From: Streptomyces roseifaciens
GTDB lineage: Bacteria; Actinomycetota; Actinomycetes; Streptomycetales; Streptomycetaceae
Reading direction: 5' to 3'
DNA: 64,000 nucleotides
NCBI RefSeq assembly: GCF_001445655.1
Contig: NZ_LNBE01000004.1
Coordinates: 3,254,420-3,318,419 of the forward strand
The position numbers and the translations under genes were made by a program. Under the pieces are notes generated by a model. It was not told where the DNA came from and searched no databases. It saw only the letters and a list, made by a program, of their open reading frames with translations. This document shows positions 1-8,620 of this stretch, piece by piece. Each line of letters opens with the position of its first letter. The stretch's first letter is position 1.

Positions 1-902
1 GGAGCTACAGCGCCGGCGGCATCCGCACCACCGTCGCCGCCACGCGCGCCGCGACCGACGAGGCGCTGGACGCCAACGTCCGGCGCTACGTGCACGAGGC
101 CCTGCGCCAGGGCACCACGGTCCTGGAGACCAAGTCCGGCTACGGCCTCACCGTCGAGGACGAGGCCCGCGCCCTGCGCATCGCCGCGGCGCACACCGAC
201 GAGGTCACCTACCTCGGCGCCCACATCGTCTCCCCCGACTACGCCGACGACCCGGCCGCGTACGTGGACCTCGTGACCGGGCCGATGCTCGACGCCTGCG
301 CGCCGCACGCCCGCTGGGTCGACGTGTTCTGCGAGCAGGGCGCGTTCGACGGCGACCAGGCCCGGACGATCCTCACGGCCGGCGCCGCCCGCGGGCTGAC
401 GCCGCGCGTCCACGCCAACCAGCTCTCCTACGGGCCCGGCGTCCAGCTGGCCGTCGAGCTCGGCGCCGCCTCGGCCGACCACTGCACCCACCTGACCGAC
501 GCGGACGTCGACGCCCTGGCGAACGGCACGACGGTCGCCACCCTCCTGCCCGGCGCGGAGTTCTCGACGCGCGCCCAGTGGCCGGACGCGCGCCGTCTGC
601 TGGACGCGGGGGCGACCGTCGCCCTGTCCACGGACTGCAACCCCGGCTCGTCCTTCACCAGCTCCATGCCGTTCTGCATCGCGCTGGCCGTGCGGGACAT
701 GGGGATGACCCCGGACGAGGCCGTCTGGTCCGCGACCGCGGGCGGCGCGGCCGCCCTGCGCCGTACGGACGTGGGCCGCATAGCCCCCGGCGCCCGCGCC
801 GACCTCGCCCTCCTCGACGCCCCGTCGCACGTCCACCTCGCCTACCGGCCGGGCGTTCCGCTGGTCTCGGCGGTGTGGCGCGCGGGCGTGCGGGAGGCCT
901 GA
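1..902 (+). CDS. hutI: Imidazolonepropionase, C-terminal part (start lies before the window)
   Basis: Reading frame 3 is open from the first base of the window and stops at 900-902, giving about 299 residues. HutI is normally about 390-420 residues, so roughly the first quarter is missing upstream. The enzyme hydrolyses 4-imidazolone-5-propionate to N-formimino-glutamate in histidine degradation and is a cytosolic metal-dependent amidohydrolase. The frame opens with the typical block [20 protein letters not shown]. It continues with HANQLSYG and ADHCTHL, which carry amidohydrolase metal and substrate histidines, and with STDCNPGSS, which carries the late metal-binding aspartate. An internal GTG at 90 is not the start, because conserved sequence continues upstream of it. 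The gene converges on the aldo/keto reductase, with a palindrome between them. Assignment is firm. Confidence 0.95.
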   Translation, partial: SYSAGGIRTTVAATRAATDEALDANVRRYVHEALRQGTTVLETKSGYGLTVEDEARALRIAAAHTDEVTYLGAHIVSPDYADDPAAYVDLVTGPMLDACAPHARWVDVFCEQGAFDGDQARTILTAGAARGLTPRVHANQLSYGPGVQLAVELGAASADHCTHLTDADVDALANGTTVATLLPGAEFSTRAQWPDARRLLDAGATVALSTDCNPGSSFTSSMPFCIALAVRDMGMTPDEAVWSATAGGAAALRRTDVGRIAPGARADLALLDAPSHVHLAYRPGVPLVSAVWRAGVREA

Positions 903-945
903 GCCTTCTCCGGCGGCCGCGTCGCACCCCGTGGCCGCCTCGGGC

Positions 946-961
946 CCGGCAGGCCTGCCGG
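946..961. terminator. Palindromic terminator-like site between convergent genes
   Basis: CCGGCAGG directly abuts CCTGCCGG, a perfect 16-bp palindrome 44 bp after the hutI stop and 19 bp before the end of the convergent aldo/keto reductase. Its position suggests a shared bidirectional terminator. No T-tract follows, which is usual in high-GC actinomycetes. Confidence 0.5.
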
Positions 962-979
962 TAGCCCGCCCGGCAAGCC

Positions 980-1885
980 TCAGGCCCGCCCGCCGATCGC
1001 GTCCAGCCGGTCGTACTGGGCGTCCGTCAGCCGGACGTCCAGCGCTCCGGCGTTCTCCTCCAGGTGCGCGAGCGACCGCGTGCCCGGGAGGGGGACGAGC
1101 GTCGGCGAACGGCGCAGCAGCCAGGCGAGCGCCGTCTGCGCGGGCGTCGCGCCCACCTCGCGCGCCACGTCCGCGACGGGCCCGCCCGGGGCCGCGTGCG
1201 CGCCCACGGCGACCGGGAAGTAGGCGAAGAAGGTGATGCCGTGCTCGGCGGCGTGGTCGACGACGTCGTCGTGGCCGCGCGCCGAGAGGTTGTACACGTT
1301 CTGGACGGAGGCGATGGGGGCGATCTCCTGCGCCGCGCGCAGTTCGGCGACGGTCACCTCGGACAGGCCGATGTGCCGCACCTTGCCCTCGTCCTGCAGC
1401 TGCCGGAGGGCGCCGAGCTGGTCCGCGAGGGGGTACTCCGGGTCGATGCGGTGCAGCTGGAGCAGGTCCAGGCGGTCCACGCGCAGCCGCCGCAGGGCGA
1501 GCTCGGCCTGCTGGCGGAGGTAGGCCGGGTGACCGTGCGTCACCCATTCGGCAGGGCCGGGCCGTACGACGCCGACCTTGGTGGCGACGGTCACGCGGCC
1601 GGCGTACGGGTGCAGGGCCTCCGCAATGAGCGCCTCGCTCTCGCCGAGGGAGTAGGCGTCCGCGGTGTCGATGAGGTCGATGCCGAGCTCGACCGCGCGC
1701 CGCAGCAGCGCGACCGCCCCGCGGCGGTCCTCCGGCGCGCGCCAGATGGGCGCCTGCATGGGGTCGGCGAGCCCGTCGGGGGTCTCTGCCAGCCGCATGG
1801 CGCCGTAGCCGATGCGGGAGACGGGCAGGTCGCCGCCGATGCTGTGGACGGGGGAAGAAGCGGGAGCGGTGGTGGTGTTCGTCAT
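980..1885 (-). CDS. Aldo/keto reductase
   Basis: This 301-residue protein has the usual length for a monomeric NADPH-dependent aldo/keto reductase of the TIM-barrel superfamily. The catalytic tetrad region is visible: DTADAYSLGESE carries the aspartate and tyrosine, VATKVG the lysine, and LLQLHRID the histidine. The C-terminal block PLPGTRSLAHLEENAGAL is the NADP-binding segment. The start ATG at 1885 faces the merR gene across 59 bp that hold a MerR-type operator. The reductase is therefore very probably the regulated target of that MerR protein. The substrate cannot be told from sequence. Related actinomycete pairs are annotated as oxidoreductases of unknown substrate. Confidence 0.93.
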   Translation of the reverse strand: MTNTTTAPASSPVHSIGGDLPVSRIGYGAMRLAETPDGLADPMQAPIWRAPEDRRGAVALLRRAVELGIDLIDTADAYSLGESEALIAEALHPYAGRVTVATKVGVVRPGPAEWVTHGHPAYLRQQAELALRRLRVDRLDLLQLHRIDPEYPLADQLGALRQLQDEGKVRHIGLSEVTVAELRAAQEIAPIASVQNVYNLSARGHDDVVDHAAEHGITFFAYFPVAVGAHAAPGGPVADVAREVGATPAQTALAWLLRRSPTLVPLPGTRSLAHLEENAGALDVRLTDAQYDRLDAIGGRA

Positions 1886-1894
1886 GACCGGAAC

Positions 1895-1926
1895 GCTAAA
1901 TTCTCACACCCGTGTGAGATTCAACC
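1895..1926 (-). promoter_or_regulatory. MerR-type promoter/operator between aldo/keto reductase and merR
   Basis: TCTCACACCCGTGTGAGA at 1902-1919 is a perfect dyad (8-bp arms, 2-bp centre). On the minus strand it sits between a TTGAAT -35-like hexamer and a weak -10-like region about 19 bp away. That long spacer is the hallmark of promoters activated by MerR proteins through DNA twisting. A further half-site copy, CCCGTGTGAG, recurs at 1926-1935 just before the merR ribosome site and may allow autoregulation. Confidence 0.75.
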
Positions 1927-1944
1927 CCGTGTGAGGCAGCTCAT

Positions 1945-2310
1945 ATGAAGATCGGTGACCTGGCGCGCGAGACCGGAGTGAGCGTGCGGCTGCTGCGCTA
2001 CTACGAGGAGCAGGGCCTGCTCGGCTCCCACCGGCTGCCCAGCGGTCACCGGCGCTACGAGCAGGACGCGCCGGAGACGGTCCGCCGCATCCGCGTGCTG
2101 CTGGCGGCGGGCCTGCCGACGCGCGTCATCCGGGACGTCCTGCCGTGCGTGCGGGGCGCGGGGGAGGCGGAGTTCGACCCGTGCGTGGCCCTGCACCTGC
2201 GCGAACAGCTGCAGGGGCTCGACGCGCGCATCGGGGAGCTGCAGGAGACGCGGGCGGCACTGGCCGGCCTGCTCAACGCGACGGAAGCGGCTGCACCCAC
2301 TGCGGCTTGA
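1945..2310 (+). CDS. MerR-family transcriptional regulator
   Basis: The 121-residue protein opens with the canonical MerR winged-helix start: KIGDLARETGVSVRLLRYYEEQGLL with the wing SGHRRY. A dimerisation helix follows (residues about 80-112, EQLQGLDARIGELQETRAAL). The short C-terminal region is not a large drug-binding domain. It has cysteines at about 68 (LPCV) and 78 (DPCV), but not the spaced pair or cluster that would define a metal- or SoxR-type sensor, so the signal is unknown. It is divergent from the aldo/keto reductase, and the dyad between them is its likely operator. ATG 1945 is chosen because the N-terminal motif begins there and GAGG lies 8 bp upstream. Confidence 0.93.
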   Translation: MKIGDLARETGVSVRLLRYYEEQGLLGSHRLPSGHRRYEQDAPETVRRIRVLLAAGLPTRVIRDVLPCVRGAGEAEFDPCVALHLREQLQGLDARIGELQETRAALAGLLNATEAAAPTAA

Positions 2311-2317
2311 GCCGCAG
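2300..2317 (+). terminator. Terminator-like hairpin at the end of merR
   Basis: CTGCGGC / GCCGCAG (7 bp, loop TTGA) includes the merR stop codon in its loop. A second GC-rich imperfect hairpin follows at about 2330-2347. Together they probably end merR transcription. The remaining sequence to 2540 shows no gene. Confidence 0.5.
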
Positions 2318-2540
2318 GAAGCAGGCGGAACGCCCCGCCGCCGGGGCGGCGCCCATCGACCGGCACCGATGAGCCGGTCGAAGGCGTCCCACGGCCCCGG
2401 GCCGGTCCGGCTCGCACCCCGTTCCGGCCCGCGGCGGCTCCGCGCACGCCCGGGCGTGCCGTCGCACTTGGGGCTCATCGTGTGCGGAAACCGCCCGCAG
2501 CGCATGCCATTTTTACGGCCCGGTGTGGTGGAGTGGCTTC

Positions 2541-3887
2541 ATGTCCTCCAGTGGCATCTCCCCCGGCACCGTGGTGCGGGCCGCGCTCCGGCAAGGGCTG
2601 CTGCCCGACTGGTCCCCCGTGGCCGGCCTGCTGGACGTGCAGGGGATCCGCACGGCCGCCGCGGAGCTGCGCGAGGCCTTCGAGGAGGCCGGGGCGGCGC
2701 GCGGCACGACCCTGCACGCCTTCGCCGTGAAGGCCGCCTCCCTCGTGCCCGTGCTGCGCCTGCTCGCCGAGGAAGGGCTGGGCGCCGAAGTGGCGAGCCC
2801 GGGAGAGCTGGCGCTGGCCAGGACGGCGCGGATCGCCCCGGAGCGGATCGTGCTGGACTCCCCCGCCAAGACCACGGCGGAGCTCCGCGAGGCCCTCGCG
2901 CTGGGGGTGGCGGTCAACGCCGACAGCCGTGAGGAGCTCGCCCGGCTGGACGGGCTGCTGCGGGAGGCCTCCGGCCCGCCCCGCTCCGCGCTCGGCGTCC
3001 GCGTGAACCCCCAGGTGGGCGGCGGCAGCATCGACGCGCTGAGCACGGCGACGGACACGTCGAAGTTCGGGGTGGCGCTGCGCGACGAAGGGGCGCGCGC
3101 CTGGCTCGTCCGCGCCTACGCCGAGCGCCCCTGGCTGTCCCGGCTGCACGCCCACGTGGGCTCCCAGGGCTGCCCCCTGGAGCTGATGGCGGCCGGGGTG
3201 CGGGCCGCGTACGAGCTGGCGGAGGAGATCAACCGGACGGTGGGGCGCCGGCAGGTCACCACGCTGGACATCGGCGGCGGGCTGCCCGTGAACTTCGCGT
3301 CGGACGACGTGACCCCGACCTTCCGCGCGTACGCCCGCCTGCTCGCGGACGCCGCCCCGGGCCTGTTCGACGGGCGCTACGGGCTGGTGACGGAGTTCGG
3401 CCGCTCCCTGCTGGCCAAGAGCGGCATGGTGCTGGCCCGCGTCGAGTACACCAAGACCGCGGGCGGCCGGCGGATCGCCGTGACGCACGCGGGCGCCCAG
3501 GTGGCCACGCGCACGGTGTTCGCGCCCGCGTCCTGGCCGCTGCGGGTCGCGGTCTTCGACGCGCAGGGGCGGCCGAAGACGGGGCCGCCGGTCGACCAGG
3601 ACGTCGCGGGGCCGTGCTGCTTCGCGGGCGACCTGATCGCGGTGGGCAGACCGCTGCCCCTGCTGGAGGCGGGCGACCACGTGGCGCTGCTCGACACCGG
3701 CGCGTACTACTTCTCGAACCACTTCGCGTACAACTCTCTGCCCCGTCCCGGGGTTTACGGCTATGCGTCCGCAGAAGAGGAGAGTGACGGGGTGCGGTTC
3801 GCGACCGTACGGGCCCCGCAGACCCTCGGCGAGCTCGTCACCGAGAGCGGCGGCGCCTACGCGGCGGAGCTCAGCGCGCTTCGCTGA
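2541..3887 (+). CDS. PLP-dependent decarboxylase, diaminopimelate decarboxylase (LysA) family
   Basis: This 448-residue fold-type III PLP enzyme has the family landmarks in order. HAFAVKA (Lys about 64) is the PLP Schiff-base lysine. LHAHVGSQG is the barrel histidine block, DIGGGLP is the PLP phosphate glycine loop, and GPCCFAGD is the Cys-x-x-x-Asp active-site motif. YYFSNHFAYNSLPRP is the late tyrosine/asparagine block. It decarboxylates either meso-diaminopimelate or a related amino acid. As it stands alone, away from lysine or threonine genes, it may be a secondary paralogue acting in a specialised pathway rather than the housekeeping LysA. ATG 2541 has GGTGGAG upstream. A GTG at 2523 is less likely. 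Confidence 0.85.
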   Translation: MSSSGISPGTVVRAALRQGLLPDWSPVAGLLDVQGIRTAAAELREAFEEAGAARGTTLHAFAVKAASLVPVLRLLAEEGLGAEVASPGELALARTARIAPERIVLDSPAKTTAELREALALGVAVNADSREELARLDGLLREASGPPRSALGVRVNPQVGGGSIDALSTATDTSKFGVALRDEGARAWLVRAYAERPWLSRLHAHVGSQGCPLELMAAGVRAAYELAEEINRTVGRRQVTTLDIGGGLPVNFASDDVTPTFRAYARLLADAAPGLFDGRYGLVTEFGRSLLAKSGMVLARVEYTKTAGGRRIAVTHAGAQVATRTVFAPASWPLRVAVFDAQGRPKTGPPVDQDVAGPCCFAGDLIAVGRPLPLLEAGDHVALLDTGAYYFSNHFAYNSLPRPGVYGYASAEEESDGVRFATVRAPQTLGELVTESGGAYAAELSALR

Positions 3888-3915
3888 CCGCCGCGGCACA
3901 CGCCCCGGGCGGGCG

Positions 3916-4518
3916 TCAGCGCGCTTCGCCGACCGCCGCACCCGCAGGCACCCGGCCGGCGCGGCGCCGGCCGCCACCGGGCGCGGCATCGCCCGCGGCG
4001 AGCCCGGTGGACAGGTAGCCGCGCACGGGCTTGGCGGCGGGGGACGCCTGCGCCCACTCCGTGCGGACCCACAGCAGGGAGCCGCTGCGGCGCTCCAGGC
4101 CGCCCAGCCACAGGGCCTTCGCCCACAGGCCCGCGCCCGCTCCGGCGAGCGCCATGCCCGCGGCGGCCGGGATCAGGAAGGTGGAGCCCACGGCGGCGAG
4201 GAAGGCCAGGAGCAGCCACCAGCGGCGGGCGCGCCGCCAGTTCCGCAGGGTGACGGCGCGGTCCTGGAGGAAGACCGACCGGCCCGCCCGTGAGGCCCCG
4301 CGCGCCAGGGCCGCGTACCGCGGGCGGCGCACCGCGAAGACCGCACCCGCGACGACGATGAACAGCGCCGCTCCGGCGAGCACGCCGATCCGCCGTCCGG
4401 TCATCCCGGGCACCAGGACGCCGGTGCCCGCGCTCAGCAGGCCCGGCCACCACAGCCAGCCGGCCGGGGCTCTGACGACCACCGCCACCCGCGCCAGCGC
4501 ATACGAACCGCGCCCCAC
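3916..4518 (-). CDS. Hypothetical membrane protein
   Basis: The 200-residue product has about four hydrophobic stretches: near residues 20-37, 44-63 (VLAGAALFIVVAGAVFAV), 100-117 (WWLLLAFLAAVGSTFLIP) and 118-137. A basic segment (RNWRRARRW) lies between the second and third. The C-terminal 40 residues are Gly/Ala/Arg-rich and cytoplasmic-looking. I recognise no family. It reads convergently with the LysA-like gene, with a 28-bp gap. Overlapping frames on both strands are longer but have no hydrophobic pattern or homology signal. This frame is chosen for the clean membrane pattern and is moderately certain. Confidence 0.6.
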   Translation of the reverse strand: MGRGSYALARVAVVVRAPAGWLWWPGLLSAGTGVLVPGMTGRRIGVLAGAALFIVVAGAVFAVRRPRYAALARGASRAGRSVFLQDRAVTLRNWRRARRWWLLLAFLAAVGSTFLIPAAAGMALAGAGAGLWAKALWLGGLERRSGSLLWVRTEWAQASPAAKPVRGYLSTGLAAGDAAPGGGRRRAGRVPAGAAVGEAR

Positions 4519-4738
4519 GTCGAAACCCGCCTTTCCCTCTGAAATCCCCTCGATCCCGACTCGTCACGCGGCAGGCTAACCAACGAATCTGAGTGCGAGC
4601 TGAGAATCCGCCGCATGTACCTCACAGGGGTCATACCCCGGTATCACCCCGGACTTGGCTCCGCCGTATGACGTGTGCGCAGTCGTGTGGTCCCTAAGGT
4701 CGTCCCTGCCGGGGCGGGACGAGCGGGAGGAGACGGGG

Positions 4739-6124
4739 ATGGCTGTCCAGGAACGAGGGGGCGAGCGGCGGGACCGTGCGCGGCGGGACAGCGGGCTGCG
4801 GCGGCGGGCGGCCCTCGCGGCGGGGGCACTGGCCGCGACCGGGCTGCTGAGCGCGCTCGTGCCCGCGCCGGACGCCCATGCGGCCCAGGCCCCGGCCCGG
4901 ACCGCGGCGAAGGCCCCGGCCGGAGCGACAGCCACGACCTCGAAGAGCGCCCCGGGCGCCCTGCCCGCGCCCACCGGCCCCCACGCCGTCGGCACGGTCA
5001 CCCGCCACCTGGTGGACACCGCCCGCAAGGACCCCTGGAAGCCGGAGCGCGGCGACCGCGAGGTCGCGATCAGCCTCTTCTACCCGGCGGACCGGGACCG
5101 GCCCGCCGGCGGGAAGGGTCCCGCGCCCCACATGGACCCCTCCTCCGCCGCCCACTTCGGCTCCGCCCGGGGCGCGGGCAGCTTCAACTACCACGTACGT
5201 CCGGACGCCGCCGACTGGGCGTCCACGCGTACGCATGCGCGCGTGGACGCTCCCGTGGCGCGCGGCAGCAGGTCCCTGCCGGTCGTGCTGTACTCCGCCG
5301 GGCTGGGCGACCCGCGCACCTGGAACACCGGCCTGGCCGAGGAGCTGGCCTCCCGCGGCTACGTCGTCGTCACCGTCGACCACCCCTACGACTCCTCCGA
5401 AGTGCGCCTGGCGAACGGGGAGCTGGCCGAGTCGGTGCTGCCCGCGCTCGCCGGCGCACCCGTGACCGAGGTCGACGCCACGCTCCGCAGGGCGGTGAAG
5501 GCCCGGGTGGACGACACGCGGTTCGTCCTGGACACCCTCGGCTCGGCGCAGTGGCGGCGGGGCCTGCCGCGCGGCCTGGGGGACGCGGTGGACCTGCGGC
5601 GCGTGGGCATGGCCGGGCAGTCCGCGGGCGGCTTCACGGCGGCGCAGGCCCTGCACGACGACCGCCGCCTCAAGGCGGGGATCAACATGGACGGCCAGAT
5701 GGACTTCCCCCTCCCCGACAGCACGGGCAGCACGCTGAGCACCGTGGCGCGCGAGGGTGTGGACCGGCCGTTCCTCCTGCTGGGCTCCGACGGCCCGGGC
5801 GCGGCCGGCAACCGGGCGTCGTGGGCGTCCTTCCGGCAGCACACGCGCGGCTGGCGGGCCGAACTGGCCATGGCGGGCGCGGAGCACGGCACGTACACCG
5901 ACGGCGTCTCGCTGCTGCCCGCCCTCGCCCGGCAGGGCGCACTGCCGGAGGAGGCCCTCCGCCAGGACGTCGGGACCGTCCGCCCGGAGCGCGCGGTGGC
6001 GACCACGCGCGCGTACGTGGTGGCGTTCTTCGACCGCTTCCTCAAGGGGCGGGACGGGCGGCTGCTGGACGGCCCGTCGCCGCGCTTCCCGGAGATGCGC
6101 TTCCAGGACGCCCCGGCCTCCTGA
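4739..6124 (+). CDS. Secreted alpha/beta hydrolase (PAF-acetylhydrolase / dienelactone-hydrolase type)
   Basis: The 461-residue protein begins with a twin-arginine-like or Sec signal: basic region RRDSGLRRR, a hydrophobic core, and cleavage after about PDAHA. The mature part has an alpha/beta hydrolase core. The nucleophile elbow is GMAGQSAGG (Ser), the acid is in INMDGQMDF or the following strand, and the histidine is in AEHGTY. The layout resembles platelet-activating-factor acetylhydrolase-like lipases and polyester hydrolases of actinomycetes. GVVVTVDHPYDSS-type strands precede the elbow. ATG 4739 is chosen over an in-frame start 84 bp upstream because GGGAGGAGA precedes it and the signal peptide begins there. 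Substrate is unknown. Confidence 0.85.
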   Translation: MAVQERGGERRDRARRDSGLRRRAALAAGALAATGLLSALVPAPDAHAAQAPARTAAKAPAGATATTSKSAPGALPAPTGPHAVGTVTRHLVDTARKDPWKPERGDREVAISLFYPADRDRPAGGKGPAPHMDPSSAAHFGSARGAGSFNYHVRPDAADWASTRTHARVDAPVARGSRSLPVVLYSAGLGDPRTWNTGLAEELASRGYVVVTVDHPYDSSEVRLANGELAESVLPALAGAPVTEVDATLRRAVKARVDDTRFVLDTLGSAQWRRGLPRGLGDAVDLRRVGMAGQSAGGFTAAQALHDDRRLKAGINMDGQMDFPLPDSTGSTLSTVAREGVDRPFLLLGSDGPGAAGNRASWASFRQHTRGWRAELAMAGAEHGTYTDGVSLLPALARQGALPEEALRQDVGTVRPERAVATTRAYVVAFFDRFLKGRDGRLLDGPSPRFPEMRFQDAPAS

Positions 6125-6131
6125 GGCCGGG
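6112..6131. terminator. Bidirectional terminator overlapping the hydrolase stop codon
   Basis: CCCGGCCTC / GAGGCCGGG with a 2-base loop spans the TGA of the hydrolase and ends at the stop of the convergent rpiR-type gene. The two genes are only 7 bp apart, so this short hairpin is the only place for a shared terminator. Confidence 0.55.
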
Positions 6132-6989
6132 CTACTCCACGAACAGCCCCCGCGCCACCGCCTTGGCGTCGAACTCCTCCAGGCGCGCCTGGGCGTCCGG
6201 CAGGGCGTCGCACATCGCCTCCAGCAGCATGCGCCCCAGCAGCATCGGGGCGCATGCGGTGTCGAAGGCGAGCCCGGTGCCGACGGCGGCGGGGAGCAGC
6301 AGGTCGCTGTGGCGGGCGACGGGGGCGAAGGTGGAGTCGGCGACGGTGACGACGGTCAGGCCCTGGCCCTGCGCGTACTCCAGCGCCTCGACCACCTCGC
6401 GCGGGTGACGGGGCAGCGCGAAGCACAGCAGCGTGCTCGCCCCGGCCCGTACGGCCGCGTCTATGCGGTCGGTCAGGAGCGTGCCGCCCTCGTCCAGGAG
6501 CCGCACGTCCGGGTGGACCTTGCGGGCGAAGTAGGCGAAGCCGGCGGCCTGGGCGGTGGCGGCGCGCAGGCCGAGCACGAGCAGCGGCCGGGACTGCGCG
6601 AGCAGCCGGCCCGCGCGGGTGACCGGGGCGGGGTCGGCGAGGACCGAGGCGAGGTGGCGGAGGTTGTCGATCTCGACGTGGACGGCCTGCTGGTACTCGT
6701 TGTACGCGGTCTCGCCGTCTCCCGGCTCGGCCGCCGCGGGGACGACGTCGCGCAGGTGCCGGCGCAGCGCCGGGTAGCCGTCGAAGCCGAGGGCGACGGC
6801 GAAGCGGGTGACCGAGGGCTGGCTGACGCCGGCCAGCTCGGCGAGCTCGACGCTGGAGAGGAAGGGCGCGTCGGCCGCGCGGCGCACCATGCAGTGGGCG
6901 ATGCGGCGCTGAGTCGGCGTCAGCCGGTGCCCTTCGAAGAGCTTCTGCAGCCGTGCGGTGGCTTCCGGTTCGCCCCCGGTGTCGCTCAT
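6132..6989 (-). CDS. MurR/RpiR-family regulator with SIS domain
   Basis: The 285-residue protein has an N-terminal HTH_6 domain (LTPTQRRIAHCMV, then LAELAGVSQPSVTRFAVALGFDGY with the recognition helix). A SIS sugar-phosphate-binding domain fills the C-terminal half: LLVLGLRAATAQAAGFAYFARK and CFALPRHPREVVEALEYAQGQG. Such proteins sense phosphosugars or related metabolites and usually repress catabolic genes. ATG 6989 is chosen because GGAGGG lies 7 bp upstream and the extra 35 codons upstream cover a strong DNA palindrome that should be non-coding. That palindrome (7041-7070) is probably its operator. The adjacent acyl-CoA synthetase and the nearby hut gene are candidate targets. Confidence 0.9.
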   Translation of the reverse strand: MSDTGGEPEATARLQKLFEGHRLTPTQRRIAHCMVRRAADAPFLSSVELAELAGVSQPSVTRFAVALGFDGYPALRRHLRDVVPAAAEPGDGETAYNEYQQAVHVEIDNLRHLASVLADPAPVTRAGRLLAQSRPLLVLGLRAATAQAAGFAYFARKVHPDVRLLDEGGTLLTDRIDAAVRAGASTLLCFALPRHPREVVEALEYAQGQGLTVVTVADSTFAPVARHSDLLLPAAVGTGLAFDTACAPMLLGRMLLEAMCDALPDAQARLEEFDAKAVARGLFVE

Positions 6990-7040
6990 CGGGCCCTCCA
7001 TGGTCGTCGGCGGTCTTCGGCAGTGGTCATTCATCGACCA

Positions 7041-7070
7041 CCACCCCTGCATGGAATTATGCAGGGGTGG
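7041..7070. promoter_or_regulatory. 30-bp dyad upstream of the RpiR-type gene, probable operator
   Basis: CCACCCCTGCAT and ATGCAGGGGTGG form a perfect 12-bp inverted repeat around GGAATT. The site lies 52 bp before the regulator start and 63 bp after the acyl-CoA synthetase gene. The central TGCATGGAATTATGCA resembles the A/T-centred dyads bound by RpiR proteins. An RNA hairpin function for the upstream gene cannot be excluded. Confidence 0.6.
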
Positions 7071-7073
7071 ACG

Positions 7074-7101
7074 GGCCTCCGTGGCCATGTCCACGGAGGC
7101 C
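7074..7101 (-). terminator. Terminator of the acyl-CoA synthetase gene
   Basis: GGCCTCCGTGG / CCACGGAGGCC (perfect 11-bp arms, 6-base loop) begins 31 bp beyond the stop of the minus-strand synthetase gene. This is a standard place and shape for a terminator. Confidence 0.65.
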
Positions 7102-7132
7102 GCTCCGGATCACACGCGGGGTCCCCTCCGGG

Positions 7133-8512
7133 TCACAGCGGAGGCAGGAGCTTCTTCTGGGGCTTGCCCATGGCGTTGCGCGGCAGCGCGTCGAGGAAGC
7201 GCACGCGGCGGGGCCGCTTGTGCACGGACAGGTGGCCGGCCACGAAGTCGATCAGCGCCTTCTCGCTCACGCCGTCCGCCACCACGTACGCGACGATCTC
7301 CTGCCCGAGGTCCTCGTGCTCCACCCCGACCACGGCGGCCTCGCTGACCGCGGGGTGGTCGAGGAGGGCGTTCTCGACCTCGCCCGCCCCGACCCGGTAG
7401 CCGCCGGACTTGATCAGGTCGGTGGAGGCGCGGCCCACGATGCGGTGCGTGCCGTCCTCCTCGACGGCGGCGATGTCGCCCGTACGGAACCAGCCGTCGG
7501 CCGTGTGCGCGGCCGCCGTCGCCTCGGGGCGGCCCAGGTAGCCGCTGAAGAGCGTCGGCCCGCAGACCTCCAGCTCGCCGATGCCGCCCTCGGTGGCCGC
7601 GAGGCGCGTGCGGACGCCCCGCAGCGGGGTGCCCACCGCGCCCGGCCGGCGCTCGCCGTCGGCCCGGGCGGAGACGGTGATCAGGGTCTCGGTCATGCCG
7701 TAGCGCTCGACGGGCCGCTGCCCGGTGAGGGCCTCCAGGTCCCGGAAGACGGGCGCGGGCAGGGCCGCACTGCCCGACACCAGCAGCCGGGCCCCGGCCA
7801 GCTCCCGGGCCGCGGACGGCTCGCGCACCACCCGGGACCACACCGTCGGCACCCCGAAGTACAGGCTGCCGCCCGCCGCCGCGTACGCCTCCGGCGTCGG
7901 CCGGCCGGTGTGCACCAGCCGGCAGCCGGTCCGCAGCGCCCCCAGGACGCCCAGGACGAGGCCGTGGACGTGGAAGAGCGGCAGCCCGTGCACGAGGGTG
8001 TCCTCGGCGGTCCACTGCCACGCCTCGGCGAGCCCGTCCAGGCCCGCGGCCACCGCGCCGCGCGGGATCAGCGCGCCCTTGGGGGCGCCGGTGGTGCCGG
8101 AGGTGTAGAGGATCAGCGCGGTGCCGTCCGGGGCGGGCTCGGCACCGGACCAGTCGCGCCGCTCCCCGAAATCGACGGGCAGCCCCTCGTCGCCGCCGAG
8201 CACCAGGGCGGCGCCGGAGTCGCGCAGGATGTGGCCGCGCTCGGCCGGACCCGCGTCCGGCGGCAGCGGCACGACCGGCACCCCGGCGAGCAGCCCGCCC
8301 ACCACGGCCGCCGCGGTCTCCGGCGACGCGTCGGCGTGCACGGCGACGGCCGGGGCGCCCGCGATGCGGTGCGCCACCGCCGCGGCGGCGCCCAGCAGTT
8401 GTTCACGGGAGAAGGCCCGCCCCGCGACGCTGAGGGCGTCCGGGCGGTCCCCGCCCGTTCCTGCGTCGAGCGCGGCGAGGGAGGTCAGCAGGGGTTCGGT
8501 CGGTCCGGGCAC
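7133..8512 (-). CDS. Acyl-CoA synthetase (AMP-forming), malonyl-CoA synthetase-like
   Basis: The 459-residue adenylate-forming enzyme is short, about the size of MatB-type malonyl/methylmalonyl-CoA synthetases. Motifs in order: YTSGTTGAPKGA (AMP-binding P-loop), HVHGL, RYGMTET (adenine-binding), GWFRTGD (the A7 aspartate), GYRVGAGEVE, and NAMGKPQKK with the catalytic lysine near the C-terminus. RYGMTET is typical of MatB relatives. It would activate a small carboxylic acid with ATP and CoA. If malonate is the substrate, it could feed extender units to polyketide or fatty acid synthesis. GTG/ATG ambiguity at the start was not resolved. The start used gives a normal family length. Confidence 0.88.
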   Translation of the reverse strand: MPGPTEPLLTSLAALDAGTGGDRPDALSVAGRAFSREQLLGAAAAVAHRIAGAPAVAVHADASPETAAAVVGGLLAGVPVVPLPPDAGPAERGHILRDSGAALVLGGDEGLPVDFGERRDWSGAEPAPDGTALILYTSGTTGAPKGALIPRGAVAAGLDGLAEAWQWTAEDTLVHGLPLFHVHGLVLGVLGALRTGCRLVHTGRPTPEAYAAAGGSLYFGVPTVWSRVVREPSAARELAGARLLVSGSAALPAPVFRDLEALTGQRPVERYGMTETLITVSARADGERRPGAVGTPLRGVRTRLAATEGGIGELEVCGPTLFSGYLGRPEATAAAHTADGWFRTGDIAAVEEDGTHRIVGRASTDLIKSGGYRVGAGEVENALLDHPAVSEAAVVGVEHEDLGQEIVAYVVADGVSEKALIDFVAGHLSVHKRPRRVRFLDALPRNAMGKPQKKLLPPL

Positions 8513-8620
8513 GGAACTGCTCCTTCCAGCGGCGCCCCGGCGGTCACGGGGCTGCCCCTACGGCGGATACGGGTGCTAGCCCCACCGACGCGGGGCACCG
8601 CCGACCGTATCGTCGTAGAC

